From positions 55,327-119,326 of the forward strand of contig NZ_JAHKJW010000011.1 in assembly GCF_019710745.1 (NCBI RefSeq): 64,000 nt of DNA, in the 5' to 3' direction. This DNA is from Streptomyces beigongshangae. GTDB lineage: Bacteria; Actinomycetota; Actinomycetes; Streptomycetales; Streptomycetaceae. Shown here piece by piece: positions 7,822 to 15,970 of the stretch (position 1 is the stretch's first letter; each line of letters begins with the position of its first letter). Under the pieces are notes generated by a model. The model ran no database searches and was not told the origin of the DNA. It worked only from the letters and a program-made list of their open reading frames with translations. The position numbers and the translations under genes are program-made.

Positions 7822-8706
7822 TCAGCGGAGCAGCAGCTGGACGAGGGCGACCGTGCCGACCACCACGATGAGGGTCCGCAGGACCACGGGGCTGAAGCGG
7901 CGGCCGACCGAGGCGCCGATCTGCCCGCCGAGCGCGGAGCCGACGGCGATCAGCGCGACGGCCGTCCAGTCGAAGTCCGCGACGAAGAGGAAGAAGGTGG
8001 CGGCGACGGTGTTGACGACGGCTACGAGGACGTTCTTGACGGCGGTGAGGCGCTGCATCGTCTCGTCCAGGAGCACCCCCATCAGCGACATGTAGATGAT
8101 GCCCTGCGCCGCCGCGAAGTAGCCGCCGTAGACGCTGGCGAGTGCCAGGCCGACGAACAGCAGCGGTCCGCCGTCACGACGGGAGGGGGCCCGGTCCGGA
8201 GCACCGACGGGGGCGCCGGAGGTGGCGCCGGTGGACGTGCCGTCGGTGACACCGGTGGATGTGGCGCCGGCCGGTGTGTCGCCGGTGGCGCCGGCGGACA
8301 CGTCGTCGGCGGCCTTCGCCCGGCGGCGGCGCAGGGACCTGGTGATCAGCGGCTGGAACGCGACCAGGAGGAGGGCCAGGCCCACCACGACGGGCACGAT
8401 CTTCTCGAACGCCGTCGCGGGCAGGGCCAGCAGGAGCACCGCTCCCGTGAAGCCGCCCAGCAGGGCCCCGACGCTCAGCCTGAGGATGCGCCGGCGCTGG
8501 CCGCGCAGTTCCCGCCGGTAGCCGAAGGCTCCGCTGACGGCGCCGGGGACCAGCCCGAGCGCGTTGGAGACCGTCGCGGTGACGGGTGACAGACCGGTGG
8601 CCAGCAGGACGGGAAAGGTGATCAGGGTTCCGGAACCGACGACGGTGTTGACGCCGCCCGCCGCCACGCCCGCGACGAACACGGCGACGGCCTCCACCGG
8701 CGTCAT
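7822..8706 (-). CDS. TauE/SafE family sulfite exporter (TSUP) membrane protein
   Basis: 294 residues. About eight hydrophobic segments are visible, starting with AVAVFVAGVAAGGVNTVVGSG, the hallmark GGVNTxxGSGxL of the TSUP family, and a second repeat VYGGYFAAAQGIIYMSLMG. The family exports organosulfonates, sulfite or other anions. Between the two halves lies an unusual cytoplasmic loop of about 40 residues made of GATGDTPAGAT / GVTDGTSTGAT-type repeats. Starts at ATG 8706. No sulfur-metabolism genes lie next to it, so the substrate is open. Confidence 0.88.
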   Translation of the reverse strand: MTPVEAVAVFVAGVAAGGVNTVVGSGTLITFPVLLATGLSPVTATVSNALGLVPGAVSGAFGYRRELRGQRRRILRLSVGALLGGFTGAVLLLALPATAFEKIVPVVVGLALLLVAFQPLITRSLRRRRAKAADDVSAGATGDTPAGATSTGVTDGTSTGATSGAPVGAPDRAPSRRDGGPLLFVGLALASVYGGYFAAAQGIIYMSLMGVLLDETMQRLTAVKNVLVAVVNTVAATFFLFVADFDWTAVALIAVGSALGGQIGASVGRRFSPVVLRTLIVVVGTVALVQLLLR

Positions 8707-8773
8707 GAGACACCTCGGCGGGCACTGCCCCGGCGGCCGGCGAGCGGCGGGGCGGTGCGGCGCGGACGGCGGC

Positions 8774-9394
8774 TCACTCGAACCGTGAGGTGTCGCCGGC
8801 TCCCTTGCGCACGATCTCGGCCTCTCCGCTGGAGAAGTCGATGACCGTCGTCGGTTCGGTGCCGCAGCCGCCGGAGTCGAGCACCGCGTCGACGGAGTGC
8901 TCCAGCCGTTCCTTGATCTCCCAGCCCTGGGTCATCGGCTCGTCCTCGTCGGGCAGGAGGAGCGTGCTGGACAGGAGCGGCTCCCCCAGCTCGGCGAGCA
9001 GCGCCTGGGCGACCGTGTGGTCGGGGATGCGGACGCCGACCGTCTTCTTCTTCGGGTGGAGCAGCTTGCGCGGGACCTCCCTGGTCGCGGGCAGGATGAA
9101 GGTGTAACTGCCGGGCGTGGACGCCTTGACGGCACGGAACACGTCGTTGTCGACCTGCACGAACTGACCGAGCTGCGCGAAGTTCTGGCACACCAGCGTG
9201 AAGTGGTGGCGGTCGTCGAGCCGGCGGATGGAGCGGATCCGGTCGATGCCGTCACGGCTGCCCAGCTGGCATCCCAGCGCGAAGCAGGAGTCCGTGGGGT
9301 ACACGACGAGCGCGCCGGCCCGGATGGAGTCGGCGACCTGGGTGATGGTGCGCTGCTGGGGATTGTCGGGATGAACATCGAAGTACTTGGCCAC
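8774..9394 (-). CDS. yciO: Sua5/YciO/YrdC/YwlC family protein, YciO type
   Basis: 206 residues, exactly the size of E. coli YciO and aligning from start to end by eye: HPDNPQQRTI, VVYPTDSCFALGC, FTLVCQNFAQLG, TPGSYTFILPATREVPRKLL, PKKKTVGVRIP and CGTEPTTVIDFS. The related YrdC/Sua5 enzymes make threonylcarbamoyl-AMP for tRNA t6A synthesis. YciO keeps the KxR/SxN-like ligand sites but its role is less certain, so I do not call this the essential t6A enzyme. It starts at ATG 9394, downstream of sthA on the same strand. Confidence 0.9.
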   Translation of the reverse strand: MAKYFDVHPDNPQQRTITQVADSIRAGALVVYPTDSCFALGCQLGSRDGIDRIRSIRRLDDRHHFTLVCQNFAQLGQFVQVDNDVFRAVKASTPGSYTFILPATREVPRKLLHPKKKTVGVRIPDHTVAQALLAELGEPLLSSTLLLPDEDEPMTQGWEIKERLEHSVDAVLDSGGCGTEPTTVIDFSSGEAEIVRKGAGDTSRFE

Positions 9395-9452
9395 GCGTCG
9401 AGCTTATGCGCTCGGCCGCGGCCGCCGACGCAGGCCCGCTGCCGACGGCCGT

Positions 9453-9483
9453 GCGCCGGCGGGAGCGGGACTCCCGCCGGCGC
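9453..9483 (-). terminator. Strong hairpin downstream of sthA
   Basis: A perfect 13-bp inverted repeat, GCGCCGGCGGGAG and its complement, with a five-base loop CGGGA. It lies 28 bases beyond the sthA stop codon and before the yciO start. It lacks a clear T-run but is of the strong GC-hairpin kind that terminates transcription in Streptomyces. Confidence 0.6.
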
Positions 9484-9510
9484 CGCGGTCCGGGTGTCCG
9501 GCGGGTCCGG

Positions 9511-10917
9511 TCAGTCCCTGAGCCGGTCGATCTGGCGGATCTTGTTGGTGGCGTCCAGCGCGGCGACCTTGTAGGACTCCGCGAGCGTCGGGTAGTTGAA
9601 GACGGCGTCGACCAGGTAGTCGACCGTACCGCCGCAGCCCATCACCGACTGCCCGATGTGGATCAGCTCGGTGGCGCCCGTGCCGAAGCAGTGCACGCCG
9701 AGCAGTTTGCGGTCGTCGGGGGAGACGAGCAGCTTGAGCATGCCGTGCGAGTCGCCGATGATCTGACCCCGGGCCAGTTCGCGGTAGCGGGACATGCCGA
9801 CCTCGAACGGCACGCGGTCCTCGGTGAGCTGGTCCTCGGTCCGCCCGATGAAGCTGATCTCCGGAATGGTGTAGATGCCGATGGGCTGGAGGTCGTGCAT
9901 CCGGTTCACCGGCTCGCCGCACGCGTGGTAAGCGGCCGTACGGCCCTGCTCCATCGAGGTCGCCGCCAGCGCCGGGAAGCCGATGACGTCGCCGACCGCG
10001 TAGATGTGCGGCACCTCGGTGCGGTAGTGCTCGTCGACCTTGATCCGGCCGCGCCGGTCGGCGGACAGGCCGGCCTTGTCCAGGCCGAGGTCGTCGGTGA
10101 GGCCCTGCCGGCCCGCGGAGTACATCACGGCGTCCGCCGGGATCTTCTTGCCGCTCTCCAGGATGGTGAGCGTGCCCCGCGCGTGGCGCTCGACCGCGGC
10201 GACCGTCTCGCCGAAGCGGAAGGTGACGGCGAGGTCCCTGAGGTGGTACTTGAGCGACTCGATCACCTCGACGTCGCAGAAGTCGAGCATCCCGGGCCGC
10301 TGTTCGACCACGGTGATCTTGCTGCCGAGGGCGGCGAACATGGAGGCGTACTCCATGCCGATCACACCGGCCCCGACGATGACCATGGAACGGGGCACCT
10401 GCTGCAGGTTGAGAACGTTGTCGGAGTCCAGGACCGTCAGCTCGTCGAACTCGACGGTCGCGGGCCTGGCCGGCCTGGTCCCGGTCGCGATGACGACGGT
10501 GTCCGCGCTCAGCAGCCGCTCGTTGCCGGTCACCTCGCGCAGCGCGATGGTGTGGTCGTCCACGAAGCGGCCGGTGCCCGCGAACAGGGAGACGTGGTTG
10601 CGGGCGAGCTGGCTGCGGATGACGTCGACCTCGCGCCCGACCACGTGCTGGGTGCGCGCGGTCAGGTCGGCGACGGTGATGTCCTCCTTCAGCCGGTAGC
10701 TCTGGCCGTAGAGGTCCCGCTGGGTGAGACCGGTGAGGTAGAGGACCGCCTCGCGCAGGGTCTTGGAGGGGATGGTCCCGGTGTGGATGGAGACCCCTCC
10801 GACCATGTCGGGGCGGTCGACGACGGCGACCCGGCGGCCGAGCTTGGCCGCGGCGATGGCGGCTTTCTGGCCGCCCGGGCCGGATCCGATGACAAGCAAG
10901 TCGAAGTCGCGCACCAC
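9511..10917 (-). CDS. sthA: Si-specific NAD(P)+ transhydrogenase (soluble pyridine nucleotide transhydrogenase)
   Basis: 468 residues of a class-I flavoprotein disulfide-reductase fold. FAD-binding [19 protein letters not shown] is at the N-terminus, a second Rossmann motif [12 protein letters not shown] is near residue 180, and the dimerisation domain ends with [11 protein letters not shown]. The usual redox pair CxxxxC is replaced by [14 protein letters not shown], which is characteristic of SthA rather than lipoamide dehydrogenase or mycothione reductase. It moves reducing equivalents between NADPH and NAD+ in the cytoplasm. Start at GTG 10917, followed by a second GTG codon. The gene follows a long inverted repeat that separates it from the FGE-like gene. 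Confidence 0.93.
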   Translation of the reverse strand: MVRDFDLLVIGSGPGGQKAAIAAAKLGRRVAVVDRPDMVGGVSIHTGTIPSKTLREAVLYLTGLTQRDLYGQSYRLKEDITVADLTARTQHVVGREVDVIRSQLARNHVSLFAGTGRFVDDHTIALREVTGNERLLSADTVVIATGTRPARPATVEFDELTVLDSDNVLNLQQVPRSMVIVGAGVIGMEYASMFAALGSKITVVEQRPGMLDFCDVEVIESLKYHLRDLAVTFRFGETVAAVERHARGTLTILESGKKIPADAVMYSAGRQGLTDDLGLDKAGLSADRRGRIKVDEHYRTEVPHIYAVGDVIGFPALAATSMEQGRTAAYHACGEPVNRMHDLQPIGIYTIPEISFIGRTEDQLTEDRVPFEVGMSRYRELARGQIIGDSHGMLKLLVSPDDRKLLGVHCFGTGATELIHIGQSVMGCGGTVDYLVDAVFNYPTLAESYKVAALDATNKIRQIDRLRD

Positions 10918-11003
10918 GGAAGTCTGTCAGGCGGAAGTGCCGCCCGAAAGGGTGAACCGGTGACGGGTGCCCTGCGGGCGGCCCGGGCCTCGCCGCCGCT
11001 GCG

Positions 11004-11131
11004 GGCCGGTGGGGGCTCGCCGCGCGGTTCCCCGCGCCCCTGAGGCGGGGCTGCGCCCCTGAAGTGGGGCCGCGCCCCTGCTTCCGTCTTTCAGGGGCGC
11101 GGGGAACCGCGCGATCGGCCCCCACCGGGCC
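11004..11131. repeat. Long imperfect inverted repeat (two ~39-base arms) in intergenic region
   Basis: The arm at 11004-11042 (GGCCGGTGGGGGCTCGCCGC then GCGGTTCCCCGCGCCCCTG) is repeated in reverse complement at 11092-11131 with only a few changes. Between the arms two copies of a GGGGC-(T/C)GCGCCCCTG unit occur. I recognise this GGGGCGCGGGGAACCGCGCG element as a family that recurs between genes in many Streptomyces genomes. Here it lies downstream of the FGE-like gene and upstream of sthA and probably terminates transcription. Confidence 0.8.
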
Positions 11132-11173
11132 ACGGGGCATACGGCCGTACGACCCCGCGGCCCGCAGGCCGCG

Positions 11174-11848
11174 TCACCGCGGTACGGAACGCGCGACGCG
11201 GAACCCCACGTCGTCGACCTGGTGACTCGGATGGCTGCGGCGCCGCGCGGAGGCCCGGCAGCTCCAGTGCTCGTCGAACCAGCCGCCCCCGCGCAGCACC
11301 CGGTAGGTGCCGTACGCCTCGGGGTCGTAGAGGTCCCAGCACCAGTCCCAGACGTTGCCCAGCATGTCGTGCAGGCCCCACGGGTCGGGCCGTTTGCCTC
11401 CCATGTCGTGGACGCGCTCCCGCGAGTCGTCGCGGTACCAGGCGATCTCGTCGAGCGGCGCGTAGCGCGGCCCCGGTGTGCCGGCACGGCAGCCGTGTTC
11501 CCACTCCGCCTCGGTCGGCAGCCGGTAGCCGTCGGCGCCCGTGTCCCACTCGATGCCCTCCCCGCCGGCCCGCGGGAGGTAGGCGGGGGTGAGGCCCTCG
11601 TGCCGCGACAGGGCGTTGCAGAACCGGACCGCGTCCCACCACGAGACACCTTCCACGGGCAGCTCGTCCCCGTCGGCGGTGCTCGGCCGTTCGCCCGTGA
11701 CCCGTGCGTACAGCGCCTGTGTGACGGGGGAGGACCCGAGCAGGTAGGGCGAGAGTTCGACCGACCAGCTGCGCCGCGTCCGCCGGTCCGACAGCGTCAC
11801 CCGCCCAGACGGAACAGTAATCATCTCGTACACCACGCGTGTGTCCAT
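11174..11848 (-). CDS. Formylglycine-generating-enzyme (SUMF1/FGE-sulfatase) fold protein
   Basis: 224 residues with the compact FGE-sulfatase fold: PVTQALYARVTG, PVEGVSWWDAVRFCNALS, GYRLPTEAEWEHGCRAG, WGLHDMLGNVWDWCWDLYD and RVLRGGGWFDEHWSCRASAR. In true formylglycine-generating enzymes the last motif carries two copper-binding cysteines (RGGSxxCxxxxC). Here the first position is Asp and only the second Cys remains, so genuine sulfatase-activating activity is doubtful. It is more likely another member of the superfamily with unknown reaction. The start at ATG 11848 (MDTRVVYEMITVPSG) fits the family. No sulfatase gene is near. Confidence 0.82.
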   Translation of the reverse strand: MDTRVVYEMITVPSGRVTLSDRRTRRSWSVELSPYLLGSSPVTQALYARVTGERPSTADGDELPVEGVSWWDAVRFCNALSRHEGLTPAYLPRAGGEGIEWDTGADGYRLPTEAEWEHGCRAGTPGPRYAPLDEIAWYRDDSRERVHDMGGKRPDPWGLHDMLGNVWDWCWDLYDPEAYGTYRVLRGGGWFDEHWSCRASARRRSHPSHQVDDVGFRVARSVPR

Positions 11849-11921
11849 GAGCAGGCAATCCTACTGACCATCTCGTAGGCGCGGAGCCCGTCAAGGCACG
11901 TACCGCCCGGCTATGCCAGGA

Positions 11922-13079
11922 TCATTCGGCTGGACTCACCCAGGTGCCCTGCTCGGCGGAACGGACCATGGCGTCCAGGGCGGCCGCACTGCGCACGGCG
12001 TCCTCCAATGTGGCCCCGTACGGGGTGCCCTCGGCGATGGAGCGCAGGAAGTGGTACGCCTCGACGACCTTGAGGTCGTCGTAGCCCATGCTGTTGGCCG
12101 AGCCCGGCTGGAAGGCGGCGTACTCGCCGTGCCCCGGACCGACGTACAGGGTGCTGACCGGCTGGTCCTGGAACGACGTACCGCGGCTGACGCCCAATTC
12201 ACCCATACGGCGGAAATCCCAGAGGACCGCGCCCTCGGTGCCGTGGATCTCGAAGCCGTAGTTGTTCTGCTCGCCGACCGAGACCCGGCAGGCCTCCAGG
12301 ACACCCCGGGCGCCGGACGCGAAGCGCAGCAGACAGGACACGTAGTCCTCGTTCTCCACCGGGCCCGACTCGCCGCCGGTGGCGCGGGTGTGGCCCGCGG
12401 TGGCGCCGGTGGGCCGGGCCCGCTCGGGGACGAAGACGGCCGTGTCCGCGGTCAGCGACGCGATCTCGCCCAGCAGGAAACGGGCCAGGTCCACACCGTG
12501 CGAGGCGAGGTCGCCCAGTACTCCGCTGCCGCCGCGCTCCCGCTCGTACCGCCAGGTCAGGGCACCCTCGGGATGAGCCGCGTAATCGCTGAAGAGGCGG
12601 ATGCGGACATGGGTGACGGTGCCGATCTCCCCGGCGGCGATCAGCTCCCGTGCGGCCACGACGGCAGGCGCGTTGCGGTAGTTGAAGCCGACCGTGCCCT
12701 GGACGCCGGCCCCGGCGACGGCGCCCGCGACCGCCCGTGCGTCCTGGGCGGTGAGGCCGACCGGCTTCTCGATCCAGAGGTGCTTGCCCGCCTCGGCCAT
12801 GGCGACGCCGATCTCGCGGTGCAGGAAGTTCGGGGCGGCGACGCTCACGGCGTGGACCCGGGGATCGGCGGCGACCTCCCGCCAGTTCCCGGCCGCCGTC
12901 GCGAACCCGTACCGTGCGGCGGCCTCCTCGGCCCGGCCGGGCACCTCGTCGGCGACGGCGATCAGTTCGGGCCGTACGGACAGCTGCGGGAAGTGGTGCG
13001 CCACGCGTACGTACGCCTGGGTGTGCACCCGCCCCATCCAGCCGAACCCCACGACGGCGACGCCGAGCGTACTCCCCAT
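11922..13079 (-). CDS. Gfo/Idh/MocA family oxidoreductase
   Basis: 385 residues. The N-terminal Rossmann domain starts VAVVGFGWMGRVHTQAY, with the family signature IEKPVGLTAQDA near residue 105 giving the catalytic Lys-Pro. The C-terminal beta-sheet domain contains GGSGVLGDLASHGVDLARF with the conserved Asp/His. These enzymes oxidise or reduce sugars, inositols or their derivatives with NAD(P). GAGGAAC precedes the ATG at 13079. It is divergent from a LacI regulator with matching operator boxes in between, so sugar-responsive control is very likely and its substrate is probably linked to the LacI inducer. Confidence 0.92.
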   Translation of the reverse strand: MGSTLGVAVVGFGWMGRVHTQAYVRVAHHFPQLSVRPELIAVADEVPGRAEEAAARYGFATAAGNWREVAADPRVHAVSVAAPNFLHREIGVAMAEAGKHLWIEKPVGLTAQDARAVAGAVAGAGVQGTVGFNYRNAPAVVAARELIAAGEIGTVTHVRIRLFSDYAAHPEGALTWRYERERGGSGVLGDLASHGVDLARFLLGEIASLTADTAVFVPERARPTGATAGHTRATGGESGPVENEDYVSCLLRFASGARGVLEACRVSVGEQNNYGFEIHGTEGAVLWDFRRMGELGVSRGTSFQDQPVSTLYVGPGHGEYAAFQPGSANSMGYDDLKVVEAYHFLRSIAEGTPYGATLEDAVRSAAALDAMVRSAEQGTWVSPAE

Positions 13080-13110
13080 GACTGTTCCTCTTCGGATCGC
13101 TTGGATGTTT

Positions 13111-13122
13111 TGGATCGGTCCA
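13111..13122. promoter_or_regulatory. Putative LacI operator 1 (TGGATCGGTCCA)
   Basis: A near-palindrome TGGATCGGTCCA with the central CpG typical of LacI/GalR operators. It lies 31 bases upstream of the Gfo/Idh/MocA start in the divergent promoter region. Its half-sites match those of the second box at 13193-13204. Confidence 0.6.
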
Positions 13123-13192
13123 CGATGATTCCGGCTCACACTGGGGTTCGTCACAGCAGGTGTCAACCCCTTTGACTTCGCGCCGAGCACTG

Positions 13193-13204
13193 TGGAACGG
13201 TCCA
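13193..13204. promoter_or_regulatory. Putative LacI operator 2 (TGGAACGGTCCA)
   Basis: The second TGGANCGGTCCA box, 82 bases centre-to-centre from the first. It ends only four bases before the LacI ATG. There is no room for a Shine-Dalgarno between it and the start, so the LacI mRNA may be leaderless and the box may overlap the start of transcription, giving autorepression. Confidence 0.6.
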
Positions 13205-13208
13205 ACCC

Positions 13209-14273
13209 ATGAGACCCCCGACGATCCGCGATGTCGCCGAACGGGCCGGAGTGTCGAAATCCCTGGTCTCGCTCGTACTGCGCGGCTCCGACCGGGTGCG
13301 CCCGGAGAAGCGGCAGGCCGTCCTCGCCGCCGCCGAGGAGCTCGGCTACCGGCCCAACGCCGCCGCCCGCAGCCTCGGCGAGCGCCGCACCCCCGAGGCG
13401 CTCGACCACGCCCGGTCGGGGGGCAGACCGCTGGTCGGTGTGCTCCTGAACGACATGCGCAACCCGTGGTTCGTGGAACTGCTGGACGGCCTCAACTCCC
13501 TCCTGGACGCCCGCGGTCTGCACATGCTGCTGGCCGACGGCCATCTGAACCGGCGCCTCGGCGAGGACCTCACCCGCATGTTCACGGACCTGCGCGTCGA
13601 CGGCCTCGTCGCGGTCGGCACGCTCCCCGCCCCCGAGATGCTCCGCACGGCGGCCGAACGGCTGCCCACCGTCGTCGCGGGCGCCCGCGAACCGGTGCCG
13701 TCCCGGGCGGACGTCGTCGCGGGCGACGACGCGTACGGCGCCCGCCTCGCCACCGAGCACCTCATCGCGCTGGGCCACCGGCACATCGCCCACATCGCGG
13801 GCCGGGGCACGGTCGGCGAACTGCGCCGCCGCAGCTTCGAGACCGTCATGCGCGAACACGGTCTGAGCGGCACGGCCGTCGTGGAACAGGGCGACCTCAC
13901 CGAGGAGGGCGGTTACCGGGCCACGGTCCGGCTGCTCAGCGGCTCCCGGCGGCCCACCGCCGTGTTCGCCTTCAACGACATGGCCTGCGTCGGCGCGCTG
14001 TCCGCAGCCGGGGAACTCGGGCTGCGGGTCCCGCTGGACCTCTCCCTGGTCGGCTACGACAACACCTACCTCGCCCGGCTGCGCCACCTGTGGCTCACCA
14101 CCGTGGACAACGCGGGCCACGACGTCGGCCGCCGCGCCGCGCAGTGCCTGCTCGACCGCATCGCCGACCCCGCGCGCCCCGCCCGGCTCGTCCTCGGCAC
14201 ACCGGCCCTGGAGGTGCGGGGCACGACGGCGCCGCCCGCGGAGGAGGGCGCGGGACACCGTCCCGTAGGGTGA
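13209..14273 (+). CDS. LacI-family transcriptional regulator
   Basis: 354 residues. N-terminal helix-turn-helix MRPPTIRDVAERAGVSKSLV with hinge helix YRPNAAARSLGERR, then a periplasmic-binding-protein-like effector domain (VGVLLNDMRNPWFVELLDGL, VVAGDDAYGARLATEHLIALG, AVFAFNDMACVGALSAAGELG, LVGYDNTYLARL). It should repress the divergent oxidoreductase and itself through the two TGGANCGGTCCA boxes and release DNA on binding a sugar-like inducer. No ribosome binding site precedes the ATG. It overlaps functionally with the next gene: a glyoxalase-fold gene starts five bases after its stop. Confidence 0.93.
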   Translation: MRPPTIRDVAERAGVSKSLVSLVLRGSDRVRPEKRQAVLAAAEELGYRPNAAARSLGERRTPEALDHARSGGRPLVGVLLNDMRNPWFVELLDGLNSLLDARGLHMLLADGHLNRRLGEDLTRMFTDLRVDGLVAVGTLPAPEMLRTAAERLPTVVAGAREPVPSRADVVAGDDAYGARLATEHLIALGHRHIAHIAGRGTVGELRRRSFETVMREHGLSGTAVVEQGDLTEEGGYRATVRLLSGSRRPTAVFAFNDMACVGALSAAGELGLRVPLDLSLVGYDNTYLARLRHLWLTTVDNAGHDVGRRAAQCLLDRIADPARPARLVLGTPALEVRGTTAPPAEEGAGHRPVG

Positions 14274-14278
14274 GGGGC

Positions 14279-14662
14279 ATGGCATGCCGCATCAGCGAAC
14301 TGGTCGTCGACGCCGTGGACCCCGAGCGGCTGGCGGCGTTCTGGGGCGACGTCCTCGGATACGTCGAACTCGGCCGGGAGGAGGACGGGAGCATCGAGAT
14401 CGGCCCGCCCGGCGCCGGGTTCGGCGGCCCGCAGCCCACCCTCGTCTTCGGTCCGACGAGTGACGCCCGGCCGAAGAAGCTCCGGCTGCACATCGACGTC
14501 AACGCCACCGACCGCGACCAGGACGCCGAGCTGGAACGGCTGCTCGCCCTCGGCGCGCGGCCCGCCGACGTCGGCCAGACCGGCACCGAGAGCTGGCACG
14601 TCCTGCTCGACCCGGAGGGCAACGAGTTCTGCCTCCTGCGCCGGCGCCTCCAGCCCCTGTGA
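14279..14662 (+). CDS. VOC (glyoxalase/bleomycin-resistance fold) family protein
   Basis: 127 residues with two beta-alpha-beta-beta-beta halves: ISELVVDAVDPERLAAFWGD, LGREEDGSIEIGPP, LRLHIDVNATDRDQDAELERL and SWHVLLDPEGNEFCLL. The final DPEGNEFC segment holds the Glu that usually binds metal in this fold. Members act as lyases, dioxygenases, or drug-binding proteins, and the specific reaction cannot be told. It begins five bases after the LacI stop and is probably translationally coupled to it. Confidence 0.85.
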   Translation: MACRISELVVDAVDPERLAAFWGDVLGYVELGREEDGSIEIGPPGAGFGGPQPTLVFGPTSDARPKKLRLHIDVNATDRDQDAELERLLALGARPADVGQTGTESWHVLLDPEGNEFCLLRRRLQPL

Positions 14663-14691
14663 GCTGACCGGCCGGCACCCGGCGCGGCCTG

Positions 14692-15489
14692 TCAGCCGGT
14701 CGGCGGAGCGCACTCCATGCCGGGCGGGCAGAACCAGAGCAGCGCCGTGTCCAGGAGTTCCCGCTCGTCGTCCGGCCCGTCGCCGTCCGAGCCGTACGCG
14801 ACCAGCGCGTACCGCCGGCCGTCGGCGGCCTCGAAGCGGCGGTCGATCACGTGCCGGGGGCCGCCGCCCCGCTCGCCCGAGATCTCGTCGGCCCGGTACT
14901 CGTGCTCGGCGGCCGCTCCCGTCCTGCCGGTGACCTGGGCGAGGGAGACGGTCTCGTACCCTTCGAGCTTCCTGGCCTCCGCCTGCGCGGCCTTCAGCGA
15001 CTCGTACGGGGACGTCTCCATCACCTGGAACACCTGGAGCCGCCGGCTGCCGTCCGTGCTGCGGTAGTCGACCACGTCGATGCCGTACTGCGACGACCGG
15101 CTGTCGCGCTTCCAGCCCCGCGGCAGCGCCACCCGGTACCCCTCCGGGTCCTGCTGCGACACGTAGCCGCCGGGCAGGGGCCGCGGCGACGTCCCGGGCG
15201 AGATCCCGCCGGAGGGGGACGACGGGGCCCGCGGTACGCCGTCGCCGGTCCCGCCCGTCGCCCCCTCCACGGTGTCCTGCTGGGTGACGGCGGGCTCGCG
15301 GTAGGGTTCCGGCTCGTCCTTCCAGGCCAGGGCCCAGACGCCGAAGGTGAGGCCGGCGACCGCGAGGACGATCGCGGCGTTCTGCCGAACGGCCTTCTGC
15401 CGTGCCACGTCGAGGTACTGGTCGGGGTGGAAGAGGCGTTCGCGCCGGGACCCGGCCCAGTCCTGCCGCTCCGTGTCGAACACCCTCAT
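14692..15489 (-). CDS. Single-pass membrane protein, third gene of an unrecognised operon
   Basis: 265 residues. A cytoplasmic N-terminus (MRVFDTERQDWAGSRRERLF) precedes one transmembrane helix (AAIVLAVAGLTFGVWALAW, about residues 38-56). It is followed by a Pro/Ser/Gly-rich linker and an extracytoplasmic domain (~115-265) starting GYRVALPRGWKRD, resembling the C-terminal domains attached to some actinobacterial kinases and lipoproteins. Two cysteines near the C-terminus (FCPPGMEC) may form a disulfide. AGGAAGGGG precedes the ATG. It follows the 137-residue gene by 25 bases, so the three genes 17812-14692 likely form one transcript. Function unknown. Confidence 0.75.
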   Translation of the reverse strand: MRVFDTERQDWAGSRRERLFHPDQYLDVARQKAVRQNAAIVLAVAGLTFGVWALAWKDEPEPYREPAVTQQDTVEGATGGTGDGVPRAPSSPSGGISPGTSPRPLPGGYVSQQDPEGYRVALPRGWKRDSRSSQYGIDVVDYRSTDGSRRLQVFQVMETSPYESLKAAQAEARKLEGYETVSLAQVTGRTGAAAEHEYRADEISGERGGGPRHVIDRRFEAADGRRYALVAYGSDGDGPDDERELLDTALLWFCPPGMECAPPTG

Positions 15490-15514
15490 GGCCGTCCCCT
15501 TCCTGTCGTGCGGG

Positions 15515-15928
15515 TCATCCGAGGAGTTGGGCGATGCCCTGGACGACGGCGGTGGCCGAGGCGACGGCCCCGGCGGCCGGAGCCTGCGATCCCAGCCAGC
15601 CGCGTACGCCCACCAGCAGCCGGGTGAGACGCTCCGGCGGCGCGGTTCCGGTGCGGAGGATCTCGTGCTCCGCGTCGGCCAGTTCGCCGTCGAGGCTCAT
15701 GTCCTCGGCGGTGCGTTCCCGGGCGGGCAGGGCCTCGCGCAGGGCGCGGACGGATGCGAGCAGCTCCGCGTGGAGCCCGGTGGGCCCGGCCGTGGTGTGG
15801 TTGACGGAGTTCGCGTGTCCATGGCTGCCGGTGGCGATCGAACCGCCGCTCATGGAGCCGATGTTCACGCCGCCGGAACCGCCGTCCGGTGCGGGCCCGC
15901 CGGGGGTGTGGTGCCCTGTGTCGTTCAT
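15515..15928 (-). CDS. Small protein with Gly-rich SMSGGxxATG motif, second gene of operon
   Basis: 137 residues. The first ~50 are Gly/His/Thr-rich and contain GGVNIGSMSGGSIATGSHGH, a motif almost repeated at the end of the upstream neighbour (DMSGGAVATGSQSSATAHT). The rest is helical (GLHAELLASVRALREALPAR ... RLLVGVRGWLGSQ). Comparable glycine-rich SGGxxAxG strings occur in actinobacterial proteins linked to signalling or conflict NTPases, so a role as an assembly or effector-associated module is possible but unproven. GAGGAA sits upstream of the ATG. Spacing to the neighbours is 42 and 25 bases. Confidence 0.7.
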   Translation of the reverse strand: MNDTGHHTPGGPAPDGGSGGVNIGSMSGGSIATGSHGHANSVNHTTAGPTGLHAELLASVRALREALPARERTAEDMSLDGELADAEHEILRTGTAPPERLTRLLVGVRGWLGSQAPAAGAVASATAVVQGIAQLLG

Positions 15929-15970
15929 GTACTGGTTCCTCGGGGTCGCCGGAGTCCGGTGTGCGGGTCC

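Noticed and set aside
9404..11140. A 578-codon minus-strand frame overlapping sthA in another register
   Set aside because: Shadow frame: Arg/Pro/Gly string with no domain, while sthA has complete FAD and NAD motifs.
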